64,000 nt of DNA, from contig NC_089039.1 in the NCBI RefSeq assembly GCF_034140825.1, positions 26,485,001-26,549,000 on the forward strand, given 5' to 3'. Numbering within the stretch: the stretch's first letter is position 1; each line of letters begins with the position of its first letter. Shown in pieces: positions 32,024-44,833 of this stretch. The translations under genes were made by a program, and so were the position numbers. This DNA is from Oryza sativa Japonica Group (taxonomy: Eukaryota > Streptophyta > Magnoliopsida > Poales > Poaceae). The notes under the pieces were generated by a model that worked only from the letters and a program-made list of their open reading frames with translations, searched no databases and was not told where the DNA came from.

Positions 32024-35000
32024 AACTCCCCCTTAATTTATTTCTTGCAAACTCCGATGAGCTCTCTGTCACAGATGAATTTTTCTTTGGATAAAGCCTT
32101 CGTAAATATATCTGCCAACTGCTCATCAGTTCGGCAAAATTCCAATTTAACTTCCTGGCGATCAACTGCTTCCCGGATATAATGATACTTGATAGCAATA
32201 TGTTTCGTCCTGTCATGACTGACTGGATTTTCGTTGATCGCAATTGCAGACTTACTGTCGCAATAAATTGTAGTAGGCTGATATTGCTTCTCACCCAGAT
32301 CTTCCATAATTCTCCTCAACCAAACAACTTGTGAAACAGCTTTTGATGCTGCTACATATTCTGCTTCGGCTGAAGATAAAGCGACAATATTTTGTTTCTT
32401 TGTAGACCAGGACCACATACCTGAACCAAGTGAGAAAGCGTAGCCTGATGTGCTCTTCATATCGTCAAGACATCCAGCCCAGTCGCTGTCCGTGTAGCCA
32501 ATTAATTTTGATTCTTTAACTGGCTTATACCATATACCATAATATGCGGTCCCTTTGATATACCGCAAAACTCTCTTTGCAGCGGTAAAATTTAATTGAC
32601 TTGGGCTAGACATATATCTTGATAATAAACTTGCCGCAAACATAATATCCGGTCGTGTTGCGGTCAAATATAATAAACTTCCAACTAAGCTTCTGTAAAT
32701 TGTTGGATCTGCCTTATCAGCTCCATCTCTAGCCTTTTGCTTTTCATTTGGCAACAAGGGGGTTGTAACTGACTTGCAGTTATCCATCTTAAATTTCTTC
32801 AGAATATTTTCAGCATATTTCCTTTGTGATATAAATATTCCTTCATCACTTTGATGCACTTCCATACCGAGAAAATAGTGGAGCAAGCCCAGATCACTCA
32901 TTTCATATGTATGCATCATATCTTTTTTAAAGTCTTGCATCAACTTCTCACTATTGCCAGTATATATCAAATCATCAACATAGAGTGAGACGATTAGGAT
33001 ATCCGTACCTGTTTTCTTGACATATAGAATAGGCTCACTTATGCTCTTGGCAAATCCTTTCTGAATAAAGTACTTGTCAATTTGACTATACCACGCTCTA
33101 GGCGCTTGCTTTAATCCATATAAAGCCTTCTTGAGTCTGAATACCTTATTTTCTCCCCCTTGGACTGAAAACCTTTCAGGTTGTTCAACATAGATTTCTT
33201 CATCAAGATAACCATTCAAGAAAGCCGATTTAACATCAAGTTGATATATCTTCCACCTCTTTTGAGCTGCTAGAGCAATTATGGTATGAATTGTCTCTAG
33301 CCTGGCAACATGAGCATATGTCTCATAATAATCAATCCCAGGCTTTTGCTTAAAGCCTTTTGCCACAAGTCTTGCCTTGTATTTCTGAACTGAGCCATCT
33401 GGATTTAATTTTGTCTTATAAACCCACTTAACTCCAATAACTTCTCTGTCTCTAGGACGATCAACCAACTCCCATGTATTATTTTTCTCAATCATATGAA
33501 TCTCATCTTCCATGGCCTTTATCCAATTATCATGTTTTTCTGCTTCTTGGAAACTTTGTGGCTCAACAACAGAATAATTGCAAAATTCATGTTGTTCTGA
33601 CCCTCTTTGTTGAGAAGTAGATTCTAATAATTCAACCATACTTCTTACCCGTCTTGGAGCTGATTCCGGTGTAAGAAATTTGCTCTTCACTGCTTGGGCT
33701 TGAATCTGAACTAGCACTTGAGCTTGACCTTGGACTTGATGACTGTGGACTTGGAGGATGATATTCCACTTCATGAGTACCTTGCATATGTGGTTGGCCT
33801 AGTGTGATGGTAGTGGTTGGCAATAATGGAGTACTATAGGCTTCTGGAGACTTTCAGTCCCAACTAGCATTTTCATTAAAAATCACATCTCTGTTGATAA
33901 TAATTTTCTTTTTCTCCAGATTATAAAGTCTATATCCTTTTATACCATCAGCATAGCCAACAAATATGCAACGGTCACTTTTATTATCAAATTTTACTCT
34001 CTTTTGTGCTGGCACTTGAGCATAGCAAATGCAACCAAATACTCTCATATGACCAATGACAGGCTTTTTACCATACCAAGCTTCAAAAGGTGTACGGTTT
34101 GGTACTGCCTTGGTAGGACTTCTATTTAAAATATAAACTGCAGTATTAACTGCTTCAGCCCAGAAAGATTTAGGCATACCTTTGTCTTGGAGCATAGAAT
34201 TGGCCATATCATTGATCGTCCGATTTTTCCGTTCTGCAACTCCATTTTGTTGCGCACTATAGCCTGCCGTCAGCTGTCTTCGGATGCCAGCATTTTCACA
34301 ATATTTCTCAAATTCTTTTGAGATATATTCTCCTCCTTGATCGCTGCGCAATACTTTAATTTTTCGATTACTCTGATTTTCCACCATGGCCTTGAATTTT
34401 TTGAATATCTCCAAGGCTGCAGATTTTTCTTTTAGAAAATATACCCAGATCATTCTTGTATAATCATCGATAAATGTGATAAAGTACCAATTTCCTCCTT
34501 CTGAAATTGTTGGCACTTTACCAACTATATCAGTGTGCACTAGTTCCAATGGTGCACTTGCTCTCCAAGCTCCACTGTGGGGAAAAGAAGCCCGAATTTG
34601 TTTTCCAAATACACATCCTTCACATGGGTCAGATTTGGGAGTAATAAATGGAAGGCCTTAAACCATACCTTTTGTCTTGAGTAGCTTCAATGCTCTGTAA
34701 TTAAGATGACCCATTCTTTTGTGCCATAAATCAGAAATATCAACTTCACTTCTGAGAGCCATTTGAGTTGGATGATTCATCCTTAATAGAAAATTTCTAT
34801 TCTTCTCCATATTTATTTTGGCGACCAGACGACTATTTTTACGGTCCAATATTTTGCAAGAAAAATCTTCAAAATAAACCGCGTACCCGTGTTCTAGAAG
34901 TTGCCCAATACTTAGCAAATTTTGCTTTAAATCGGGTACCAACAAAATATCTTTTATAAATTTTGGACCGTCTGCTGTTTGATCAGCAACCGTACCTTTG

Positions 35001-36217
35001 CCTTTACTTTGGGCTATAGAGCCATTTCCCATGTGGATCTTTGCATGATACGATGAATCCATTTCTCGAAATAAATTTGGATCAGCGGCCATATGGTTTG
35101 TACAACCACTGTCAATAACCCAAACATCATCTTTTTCTTCTTGAGCAGTATGGCAAGAGAAAACCATTTCTTCAGATTTTTCCTTCTCTTGTGAAAAATT
35201 AGCCCGGTTAATTTCCCGAGTTCTGCAATATTTTGCAATATGACCCTTTCTTTTGCACTTGTTGCAGGTCATTTTCTTCCAGCACATATATGTAGTATGA
35301 CTAGATTTTTGGCAAATGTCACACCACAAATTTGAACTGGACGTACCTTTTTCTCTTCTCTCTTGACCATATTCGTTCTGCCTGGAAAAACCATTTTTCT
35401 GAAAACCACGGTCTCGCATTGGAAATCCATTTTTCTGAAAATTCCCACGAAACCTTGAGTTTTGAGGCCTGAAGCTCAACTTTGACTGAAATGCATTCTC
35501 AACAGAGCTCCCTTCACGTTGAAGCTTTCTTTCTTCGTGAGATTCCAACGAGCTCATAAGTTGCTGAATTGTGAGAGTTGACAGATCCTTGGACTCCTCA
35601 ATTGCAGCAACAATATACTCGTATTTTTCAGGCAGACTGATTAAAATTTTCTTCACGACCTTCTGGTCATTTATATCTTCACCATAGAGGCGCATCTGAT
35701 TAACGATCTCAATAACTCTTGAGAAATAGTCTTTTACCTTCTCTGACTCCTTCATTTGCAAATTCTGAAATTGCCTTCTCAAAGTTTGAAGCTTCACCGC
35801 AAGTACCTTCTGAGATGCTTGAAACTCCTCCTTCAACTTGTCCCATGCTTCCTTGGATTTCTTGGCGCCAATAATACGTGGAAATAGACTTTCCGCAACT
35901 CCTTGTTGGATCAAGAACAAGGCCTTGGCGTCCGACATCCGATCCTCTACCAAAGACTTCTTCTGTTCCGCCGTAAGAGTTTCTCCAGCGGAATACTCTT
36001 GATAGCCATTCTCAACAATATCCCACAATCCTTGAGATAGCAGCAGCGTCCGCATCTTGATGCTCCATATATCATAATTTTCTCTTGCAAATACAGGAAC
36101 CATAGACTGCGCCATTGTGGCGCCCGAACTTGAAGCCATACTTGTAGCTTCAATTGACAATACCGATACGCCGTGCTACTCCGTCACGCCCTACTCGAAC
36201 CTGGCTCTGATACCAGT

Positions 36218-36578
36218 TGTTGGAGTTGATTATTTTGCTAGCAATGGAACAGAGAAGGAGAACAGAGGAGAGAAGCTCTGTGTTTGTTTCACAAACTGGT
36301 TACGCTTTTCTCAAGTATTGCACGTTACATTGATTGTTGGACAGCAGCCTCACATCTAGGACATGGCTGCCTATTTATAGGATGGCTAGGAACTTTTCTA
36401 AACACAACTAGTACTGGTACATGCATGAAAATATTAGAACTCACAAAGAACATATTATTGTCTACACTACTCTAGAAATTTCACAGAGGAAGGACTTGCT
36501 CCTTGACTTTTGTTTCATGAGTAGTAGAGAGAGTTAGAGAGTAGGCTGGTATGTTCTGGAAATAAATTAACTCCAACA
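36218..36578 (-). repeat. 5' LTR of the Copia element
   Basis: 361 bp with the same ends as its partner. On the minus strand it is followed by the tRNA-Met primer site. Confidence 0.95.
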
Positions 36579-36583
36579 GACGT

Positions 36584-38207
36584 GACATCTCCGGAGCAGA
36601 AGCCGAGAACGCCGCCCGCGCTCAGCAGCGGCCTCTGGCAGGAGGACGTGCATCTGACCATCAGCCATCACGGGAAGAAAGTCGAGGTCGATGGCTGCCC
36701 GAGAGGCACCGGCCGGATGAGCACACCAACGTGTGCGCCGCCGGCAGCCAACACTCGGCGAAGGTTCGGGCACGGGGCAGCCACCCAAGAGACTGCGCCA
36801 ATCCAGCCATCCCCTTCCCGGTGAGAAGGCGCTGCACCCCGGCGGTCGAGAAGAACGACCATTACCACACAACACTATCGGCGCGCGGCAAACGGCCAGG
36901 AGATGCGACCTCGCCTCGATGGCCTGCCAAGAAACAGGAAGCAGCATGCACGCGGTCATCTACACCAGCACGCCGGCGTACAACATCGTCCCTTAATTTT
37001 CTTTTGCAGATCGATCACGGATTCACGGAGGAGGAAACCATCGGCGCCTTGCTCTGGCAGCCTGTAGACCACTCATCAACATTAGCATAGACACACAGAC
37101 GGACAACAACAGCCGTCGAGCAACCCATCTCATCCATGGCCATTCAGTTCCTTTCCTCAACACACACACATGCATAGTCAGCCTCGCCGACGCAACCTCG
37201 CCGGAGCCGCCGTGCAGGACCGGCCCTGCAAGAGGAGAGCCCGCCGGCAACAGGTGTGATGCACGCCGGCAACGACTCAGGACGAGAGCAAGTCCGCCGT
37301 CTCTTTTTTCTCGTTTCAGGTTGCACATGCATGAGAAAGAGATGGGATCGAGAGATGAGCCTGTACGCGACGCTGCCGGGGTTAATTATCGTGGCTGCCA
37401 CGGCTATCTCTGAAGAGACGATCACTGCCATCGCGCCGAAGGCCGTGGAGATCACGTCACGTCGCCGTGCCATCTACGCTATCTCGACGAAGCACGACGT
37501 CGCTCTGAGGAGATCATCAGAGCCACCATGCTCATCATCGAGTTATGCCCGAAGACGTACTCCTCATCGGTGTCATCATAAATCATGCCGGGCCACCAGT
37601 GACCGCAGCGGCCACGCATACGTCGTCAGACCACCCGTGGAGAACGCCGGGGCTGCCTGTGACTGAAGCTCCATGATCACCTTCAAGCAGCCGGCGACGC
37701 CATCTACCTGGTGCCATCAGTCAATGGATGTCCTCGCCTGGCGGGTCGCAGTCTCTTCTTTGTGTGACGCCGCCAACGATCATCGGCGCTATCACCTTCC
37801 TCACGCTAGCTCATCGCCAAGCTCTTCAAGGAGGACGCCGGAGTGCCACTTCTCGGCATCTGTACACCGCCATCAAATTCGGCCGGGTCATCAACCATCT
37901 CGTCCACCTCGTGGGCGACGCCCTAACGCTCGCCGTCCTCGTCGAGCCACTGGAGAAACTGTCCACCGGGCGCCATCACATGTCGAGATACGTCGGCGCC
38001 CTCATCTTGCTGCCGACATCCACGATACCTTCGCCGGCGGCGTTGTCATCTTCCCCACGCTCGTCGACAAGCTATTCGAGGAGAATGCAGAAGCGTCACC
38101 GCTCGACACCCTGCACGCTGTCGTCGAGTACGCTGGGAATTGCCGGAGCAGCCGCAGTCGTCGCCAAGCCATCCCTGATCCAGGAGGTCATGTTGGAGCC
38201 AACGCCA
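36584..38207. other. Unresolved GC-rich sequence before duplication copy B
   Basis: 1.6 kb of GC-rich sequence with overlapping short frames on both strands and no recognised protein. It holds the third copy of the caacgtgtgcg / cagccacccaagagac module (about 36725-36800). It may be part of an old non-coding element that once joined 28.8-31.6 kb. I cannot place its ends. Confidence 0.4.
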
Positions 38208-38955
38208 CTGTTGATAGTATTTATATGTTTCACTGTTGACGAAACTAGCTTATTGAGGGAAAGTATTGAGTATGTGCACTGTGGAGTAAATATACAGAGT
38301 GGCCGAGTGGGTTGACCAATTGGACTATCATTTATAGGTTTTCTGCCCGTAGAGGCCAATGGAAGCCATATTGAACTTTTATGTAATATATATAAATTCA
38401 GAGTATTTTAATCCTACAAATTTGTTAAGGAGTTTACTGGGGAAATTTAGGCGTGCTTTTATTGGTGAATGTTTGGAGGAACAGTACGGATTCTCTGGAC
38501 TTTAGTGACTTCATATTCTTGCACTTTCTTTTGTTGGTGAAGCAGCAACGTGACTTCACATTCTAGTGCTCAAGTCACAATGTTCTCACGTGAAAGTGGT
38601 TCATTGTATTCAAGATGATACTTGAAAGCAAGGTGAATTCATGTTTTAGAGGTACAAGAGGTGAGACTTGTTGTGTAGTTGATGACTTGATGTGTCTAAC
38701 TGAGCGTATTATCTATATAAATTCGATGGCATATGTTGCATGTAAAATTTATTAAGTGCAGAACGCCTGGGGATCTAGGAACAAGGTGTGGGACGGCGGG
38801 TATAGAAGGATTTCGATAAATGGAGTTTCTTTGCTTGAGCAATTTTTTGCAGATTCACCATAGAAAGTTGAGGGCATTCTGTACATGGTACTTTTGTGGT
38901 CAATAAATCAAACATGTATAGCGGATGTCGCATGTTACTTAACTATGTATAGCCC

Positions 38956-40397
38956 TCGCGCAAAACAAAACCAGCAGACGAGACTTTGGCCCTCGCGTCG
39001 CCCTCGCGCGGCGGCTCGGGGGTGAAACCCTAGCCGCCGCCGCCCCTCCTCCTCCCTCCTCCCTGCTTCGCCGCCGCCGGAGCTCGTCGCCGGCAAAGCC
39101 GGGCGACGCGCTGGGATGGCGGCAACGGGGTAATCTCCCTCGGCTCCATCTCGCCCCGGTGCGGGTGTGGCGACGATGGCGGCGGGACGGCGAGGTCGCG
39201 GTGATGGCGTGGTGGTGGGGCTCCCCGCGGCGATGGCAGCGCGGCGGTAGGGCTCTGCGCGGCTCCGTTGAGGGCGTCGCCAGATCTGGTAGCCCCGCCA
39301 GATCTGGCCGGGGTACGACGGCGGCGCGGCGGCGGGTCTCGGCGTGGCCGGCGACGGTCTCGGTCGACGCCGGCGCCCTCGGACGTAGCAGGTGGCCAGC
39401 AGCTTCGGCGCGGTTTCGTCGGCGACGACAGCACCGGGTCGGCGGCGGCTCTCCGGTCGGCGGCGGTGCTCCGGCGCCGGCTGCCGCGTGGTCCTGGCCA
39501 GGGGCTGCCGGCCTGCTGCGGCTTTTGCCGGCGACGGGGAAGGCGCCTCCATCTCCCTCCCTCCTGGTCCTCCAGATCCAGTTCTCCCCTTCTTCAGTGG
39601 TGTTTCTTCCGGTGCTCTCTGACGGTGCGGCGCCCGCTCCCCTCTTCTTAGGTGCTCCTCCCTTCTTAGGCTAGGCTACTTCCAGTCGATGCCGGGGAGT
39701 TCCGTGGTTCGGTAGGGGTGGCGTGCGGAGTTGTTTCGGCATCCTGTTCGCTGGTCGTCGGCCGCGCCGTTGTTTCCCTGCAGCTGGGTTCCTGGGTGTG
39801 AGGTGGTCTCTGGTCGAGCTGTAGGGTTGGCTGTTGAGGTGGAGTCGGAGCTGCTTGTCTTGCAAGCTCGGCAACGATGACCCTCAACGAACGTCCCGGC
39901 AACGCGACGAGGGTTTTGAGGTGGAGCAGCTTGAGAGAGCCTTAGGTGAAAACCTTGCCTAGTGCTATCCTAGGTTGATGATATCGACGCTTGCGGGCGC
40001 CGTTTCCTCCTTGGAGGTGTCGTCATGTTGGTTCTCTCTTCCTTCAGGTGAAAACCGGGTTCCTTTCGGAACGGGCGTTGACAGCATCCTTGATGTTGTT
40101 TCCTTGTTGAAGGCTTCGCTCAGAAGGTTTCTGCTCCACTAGAGGATGTTTGGTGGTTCTGGAGACCTTGTCATTATGTTGTCGAAGCTGCTTGCCTTTT
40201 GGTAAGCTCGGTAACGACGACTTTTGTGAGGTCTCATTAGTTGTTTCTTTTCTTTTCTGTATTGGTTTTTGCCGGTTTCCCGTTTAATTAACCGTGCTTG
40301 TTTGGTTTTCGGGCCCGGTTTCCCTTATTAACTGGGCCAATTCTCTTCTTCTATAAATTCCGGCAGGAGAAACTCCTGCCGTCGGTTCCTCGAAAAA
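38956..40397 (+). mobile_element. LINE-like non-LTR retroposon insertion
   Basis: The insertion is about 1.44 kb, bounded by the 15-bp direct repeat AACTATGTATAGCCC (38941-38955 and 40398-40412) and ending in an A run (40393-40399). Just before the tail is a perfect 9-bp hairpin, cggcaggag-aaa-ctcctgccg (40361-40381), like 3' hairpins of plant L1-type LINEs. The 5' part is GC-rich with aaaccctagccgccgcc, typical of a 5' UTR. A motif with aagctcgg(c/t)aacgac/tgac recurs near 39865 and 40205. No reverse transcriptase is present, so it is non-autonomous or heavily deleted. It is absent from copy A. Confidence 0.8.
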
Positions 40398-40733
40398 AAC
40401 TATGTATAGCCCATGTAACATGGCATAGCAAAAGAGTGGCGCATGTCATGTAAGGACTCTAGTTCTTTTTAGTTCTGGCTTTCAGAAAAACTGTCTAGCA
40501 CCTGGGAAGTTTAAAAACCTTAACAAGTCATGTAATTGCAGACCTGTGTAGGAACTTTCTTCATTTCTATTAATGGAAATGGGAGGCCATGTCTCTTGTT
40601 TAAAAAAAATCAGAACTGTAGCGCTTGTCACAACTTGAGAAATAAAGCATGACCCCTAGTATTCCAAGACAATAAAAAGTATTCCAAGACAAAAAAAAAA
40701 CAACAAGTAGATGTAAAACAAGCCACCTCGAGC

Positions 40734-43700
40734 TTAAGCAACACGATGATCTTTTACTCCCAAACCTTCAGTAGCATGGCACCAGCCGCAGGGCTTCAGA
40801 ACAACTAACTTAACTGTGGAGGGGACTTTCCCCACAATGTATCTTTTGATAGCCAAGAGCGCGTTTTCGGCTTCCATAATCATAGGGCTACCTATACGGC
40901 CACAGAAACCAACTTCGTGAACAGATAATCTATCAGGGTGAACATAATCATCATGTATTGTGTCTAGGGTAAGACATTCAAGTGATGTTGCATTCTCAAG
41001 AATATGACAAGTTAACTCGATCATGCTCTTTGCAGAGCAAAAGCCAATGATATTCACATTCTTTATGTTGCCATGGCTGGATCTTGGCATCTGCCTCAGA
41101 TGTGAGGAATTTTCAGAAATCACATCATGCTCCATGCGAATCTGTGATACCTGCATAGGAACAAGTAAAGCATACTTGAAGAAATGGTTCCACTACAGAT
41201 AATAGATATATTTGCCACATTAAATTCCAAAAAGGAAACACATGAAAATTTACTTACAATCAAAGTGAAAGTCTCCAAGACAGGAGACGCGCCAATAAAA
41301 TAAGCTAGAGAAAGATAATCATATGCTGGGGAAAAGGCCCCATTGAATCCGATAAGAGAAATCTTCAAGCTCTTGAGGTGGAGGAATTTGAAAGGTGCAA
41401 CTACTGTATTGAACTTCTACACAAATAACCATATTAATCATATTTCAAGGTAAGACCATTAATGGTATCTAATGAGATCATCATATTAATATACCTCACC
41501 AAATGAAGATATTATGAGAGTTTCAATAGTTGGCACAATGGATGAAAGATTGGCACTGGCATAATGAACATTATTATACTGATAAAAGGATGATATGCGT
41601 AGTTTCTTCACTGCCAGTAAACCTCCATCTGATAGTCGTGCTAGATTACCGTCATAATGGAAGGTTGAAAGATTTGGAGCTTTAACTTCCATCATTTGCA
41701 ATGCTTTGCGTTCATACACTTCTAGGTCCTTAAGCTGTTGTAGCTGGCAAGGTATCCTGAGGTAGTTGAGCTCTTTGCAATATTTGAGTGTCAACTGCTC
41801 TAAAGCAAAAGAATTGGAAAGAAGACACTCTAATTCGTCCCCAGTAATATGAACTTCACCCAGATGTAGTCTTCGCAAGAAATTAAGTCCGCCAGTAGGA
41901 CGGAAGGCACAGTGGCTAAGACAAATATGCTTAATCGAGTTTCCACCCCTATTGAATAAAATTGAGCAAGGGAAATTGTAGTACTTTGTATTGTTCTCTG
42001 GAAACTGCGTAAGACTGAGTTCCTCAATTGCTGGTGTAATAGCAATATTGAGCCAACGGTCAAGATAATAGGTGTTGATCAAATTATAAGATTGAAGCCC
42101 GAATGTCCTCAAGCCAATGCCTGAGTGGTTTTTCATAATGTGATCAACTTTGTTGACGAGTTCCCTAACATTTTCCCTCCAATTGCCATTCAACCCCAGT
42201 GTTTTCTTACTGAAGATGAGGTTGGGACGACATCTCCAAGAATATAGAAATGTGCTAGACACGCATGCAGCACGAGCGGCATCTCGCAGTGGCAATAAGG
42301 AATGTATATGATACCAGATATCCTGAAAACACAAGGATGGGAGAAAATTTCAACACCACATCTGTAAAGGCAAGTGAACCAGGATGCATGGGATCATGTT
42401 CCATTGTACAACAAAATCCTATAAAAGTTCATGCAGCAAGGAAACATAAACAAACATATAATTTCTGAATAGGGCATAAATAGTGCATCTGAGTACTCGA
42501 CCAGGTGGAAACCATGTAATAAGAACGTAAAAACTAAAATAAGTAGTGGTTGCATGCACGTGGTTAATTAAAAAGGGTTCTATATTTGAGAAGATAAGAT
42601 GAATCAAAAGGCCCCCTATAAGAATATATACTAAAACCACCATATGTAACGGAACTAGGAAGCATGATAACAAAAACAATGCCCTAGTGTGAACGACATA
42701 ATCAACAAAAATGGGTAGGGAGATCATTTTCTTGTCTTGTATAAGTCATGGTGGAATTTTTTTACTTGCAATTATCTAAATGCCTTGCGTGTGCTAAATG
42801 TAAATGAACAATAAGGTCCTAATATTGTTTAAAACACATACATCACTACATTTTCTTTTATAATGGCATTTGAGAGTGTTCAAGCATGCTAAAATTAATT
42901 CATACATAACAGTAATCTAGTCATATTGGAGCCTTCGTCTGAAATTTTGATTTTAGAAAAAGCAATATAAGAAGAAAAACAATATGTGGAAGTTTTATAT
43001 TGTGCATATACAAACCCAGAATCCAGGGTAGCCTGTAAAAGATTGGGTCAGCCCAATGGTTGGCTGAACTTTACTATTAGGGATGTGAAAAGAGTCGTAC
43101 AAACAAAAGTAGTATTGACAGAAGTGCAGCATATGGTGGTTGGTGGTATATCCACCACCTTCTTTCTAAGAAGAAAAGGGGATACATGACGAGAAATTTA
43201 TACCTCTGGAAGGGAGACCCGTGGATTTCTCATTCTTTTGGCATCTTGGTTATCATCTTCTTCTTGTTGGCAGGGTGAACCCTTTCGTTTAGCCAATAAA
43301 GTAACCGATCCATCTGCTGTGCACATTAAGGTTATGCATGCTAGGTACGAATGATAATGGAGTATAAAATAGAGAGTGCAATGCCACATGCTAAATCTGC
43401 CTTTGTTATACAACTATTGGACAAGAACCATCCAAGTTGTCCTTATGTGAAAGAGTGCGAATTGAAGCACTCAATGAGAAACTAAGGACAAGAATTTTGC
43501 ATGCAACTCAAATAGTCATAGAAAAAACTGAAAAAATTTAGTAACATCGATTGTAATGATATAAATCTATACATAAACATGTAGGACTAAATTTGATCTA
43601 CAACTAGATTATCAAAAATAATAAAATCAGATAGTTAATAGTACCATACAGCGCAGATAAAATTTGTTATTTTTGTTTCTTCATATGTCGATCAAATTTA

Positions 43701-44531
43701 GACTTGCATGTTTGTATAGTGTCTATCTTATCAAATTTTATGAAATTTTTATATAACTGTTTAAATTACTTTGGTAGGCACCTAGGTGTAGAAAATACTT
43801 TCCCCAGAAACTAAAGGAAGCAACGTTGTTGATACATGCTGATGCCTACCAAAGTACTAAGGCGGTGTTTAAATCCTACCCCAAAATTTTACACCCCGTC
43901 ACATTGAACGTTTGAACACATGTATGAAGTAAAAAAATATAGGCAAAAAAATAACTAATTGCACAATTGCGACTAACTTGTGAGACGAATCTTTTAAGCC
44001 TAATTGCTCCATGATTTGACAATATAGTGCTACAGTAAATATTTGCTAATGACATATTAATTAGGCATAATGAATTCGTCTCGCTGTTTACTGACGGATT
44101 ATGTAATTAGTTTCTTTATTACTGCCCGAACACCCCGTGCGACACCCTATATAATACCCGATGTGACACGCCAAAACTTTACACCCCTAGATACAAACAC
44201 ACTTTTACACCCTTGGATCTAAACACACCCTAAAGTAATCAGTTAGCTACTCTCAGCAAAGAAAATCCCAGCCTTTTTCTTTCTTCTCTCTCACAATAGC
44301 AGTATCTTTCATCTAAAAAAAGGAATAGTTGTATACTGAAGAAGCTATATATAATATATGCCAGCCAGGACCAGGAACATGTACAAGATGGCATGCGATG
44401 CAACAAAGAGGCCAATGGAGCTAAGAGAGGGCTTTACCACGGGCTTGGACTTGCCGCCGTCGCCGTCGCCGTCGCCGGGGCCGGGGCCGCCGCTGCGTCG
44501 ACATGAGCCGCTTCAGCGACAGCAACCCCAT
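40734..44531 (-). CDS. F-box/LRR (FBD-like) protein, intact duplicate
   Basis: Five exons read from high to low coordinates: 44531-44438, 43316-43204, 42322-41495, 41416-41258 and 41150-40734. All junctions are GT...AG, phases agree and the sum is 536 codons plus stop. The short Arg-rich first exon (MGLLSLKRLMSTQ) is my inference; a four-exon model starting at ATG 43326 would give 508 residues. The F-box spans about residues 66-105 (SLPE joined to DIWYHIHSLLPLRDAARAACV). Leucine-rich segments follow (LEQLTLKYCKELNYLRIP, LKDLEVYERKALQMMEVKAPNL). The end has an FBD-like stretch (VLKPCGWC). Such proteins are substrate receptors of SCF ubiquitin ligases, binding SKP1 through the F-box; the substrate is unknown. 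No lesion is visible here, unlike its twin at 22202-27153. Confidence 0.82.
43490..43760. mobile_element. Foldback MITE remnant, copy B version
   Basis: This is the counterpart of 26440-26710, with the same inverted A/T-rich arms. It lies upstream of the second F-box exon, inside the first intron of the five-exon model. Confidence 0.55.
43861..44230. mobile_element. Tourist-like (PIF/Harbinger) MITE
   Basis: A 370-bp element with ends ggcggtgtttaaatcc and ggatctaaacacaccc, imperfect inverted repeats, and TAA on both sides (43858-43860 and 44231-44233). Inside are gagacgaatcttttaagcctaatt and its inverted partner. Copy A at 26818-26862 keeps only the left end, so it probably suffered a deletion there. 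Confidence 0.8.
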
Positions 44532-44833
44532 GACCCCTCCCTCTCTTGGATCTGTGGTTCTTCCCGTTTGTTCGAAAACCAACGGAGCCCCCGATCCGCC
44601 GCGCGCTCTCTCGAATTTTTAGCCACCCGCGCCGCGCGAGGGTGGGAGAAGGGAACCGAAGCCGTGACGACTGACGACTGTTCCACTTGTATAACGGCGG
44701 AGATCAGGAAACAACAGAAGGCCGGCTGTTCCACGTGACCACGTCGTGGGCTGAGATTGGGGCCCACAATAGAAGGGAAGGCCTTGATGGGCTTTCGTGT
44801 GTGTCATGCTCTTGCGCGTTTAGTGGTAAGGAA

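Larger units (their letters stand above)
31663..36578 (-). mobile_element. Ty1/Copia LTR retrotransposon (fossil)
   Basis: A 4.9-kb element on the minus strand with two 361-bp LTRs, TG...CA ends and the 5-bp target duplication GACGT (31658-31662 and 36579-36583). Next to the right-hand LTR the minus strand reads tggtatcagagc, the initiator-tRNA-Met primer site. A purine-rich tract (aagggggag) precedes the other LTR. Readable parts in Copia order are gag with a CCHC knuckle (about 36.1-35.1 kb), protease and integrase (about 35.1-33.9 kb), reverse transcriptase with the YVDD box (about 33.5-32.6 kb) and RNase H (about 32.5-32.1 kb). The coding region looks broken, with about two interruptions. 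The LTRs differ at about 7 of 361 sites by eye; at an assumed 1.3e-8 changes per site per year this suggests roughly 0.7-0.8 million years. Confidence 0.95.
38208..44747. repeat. Segmental duplication, copy B
   Basis: Direct repeat of 21183-27359. It keeps the empty site of the Helitron found in copy A, and has gained a LINE-like insertion (38956-40397). It holds a full 370-bp Tourist-like MITE that is shortened in copy A. It carries the open F-box gene. Confidence 0.9.

Noticed and set aside
37256-38315. Frames of 136-195 codons in the unresolved GC-rich block
   Set aside because: Several frames overlap in the same strand with no conserved motif; I list the stretch as unresolved instead.
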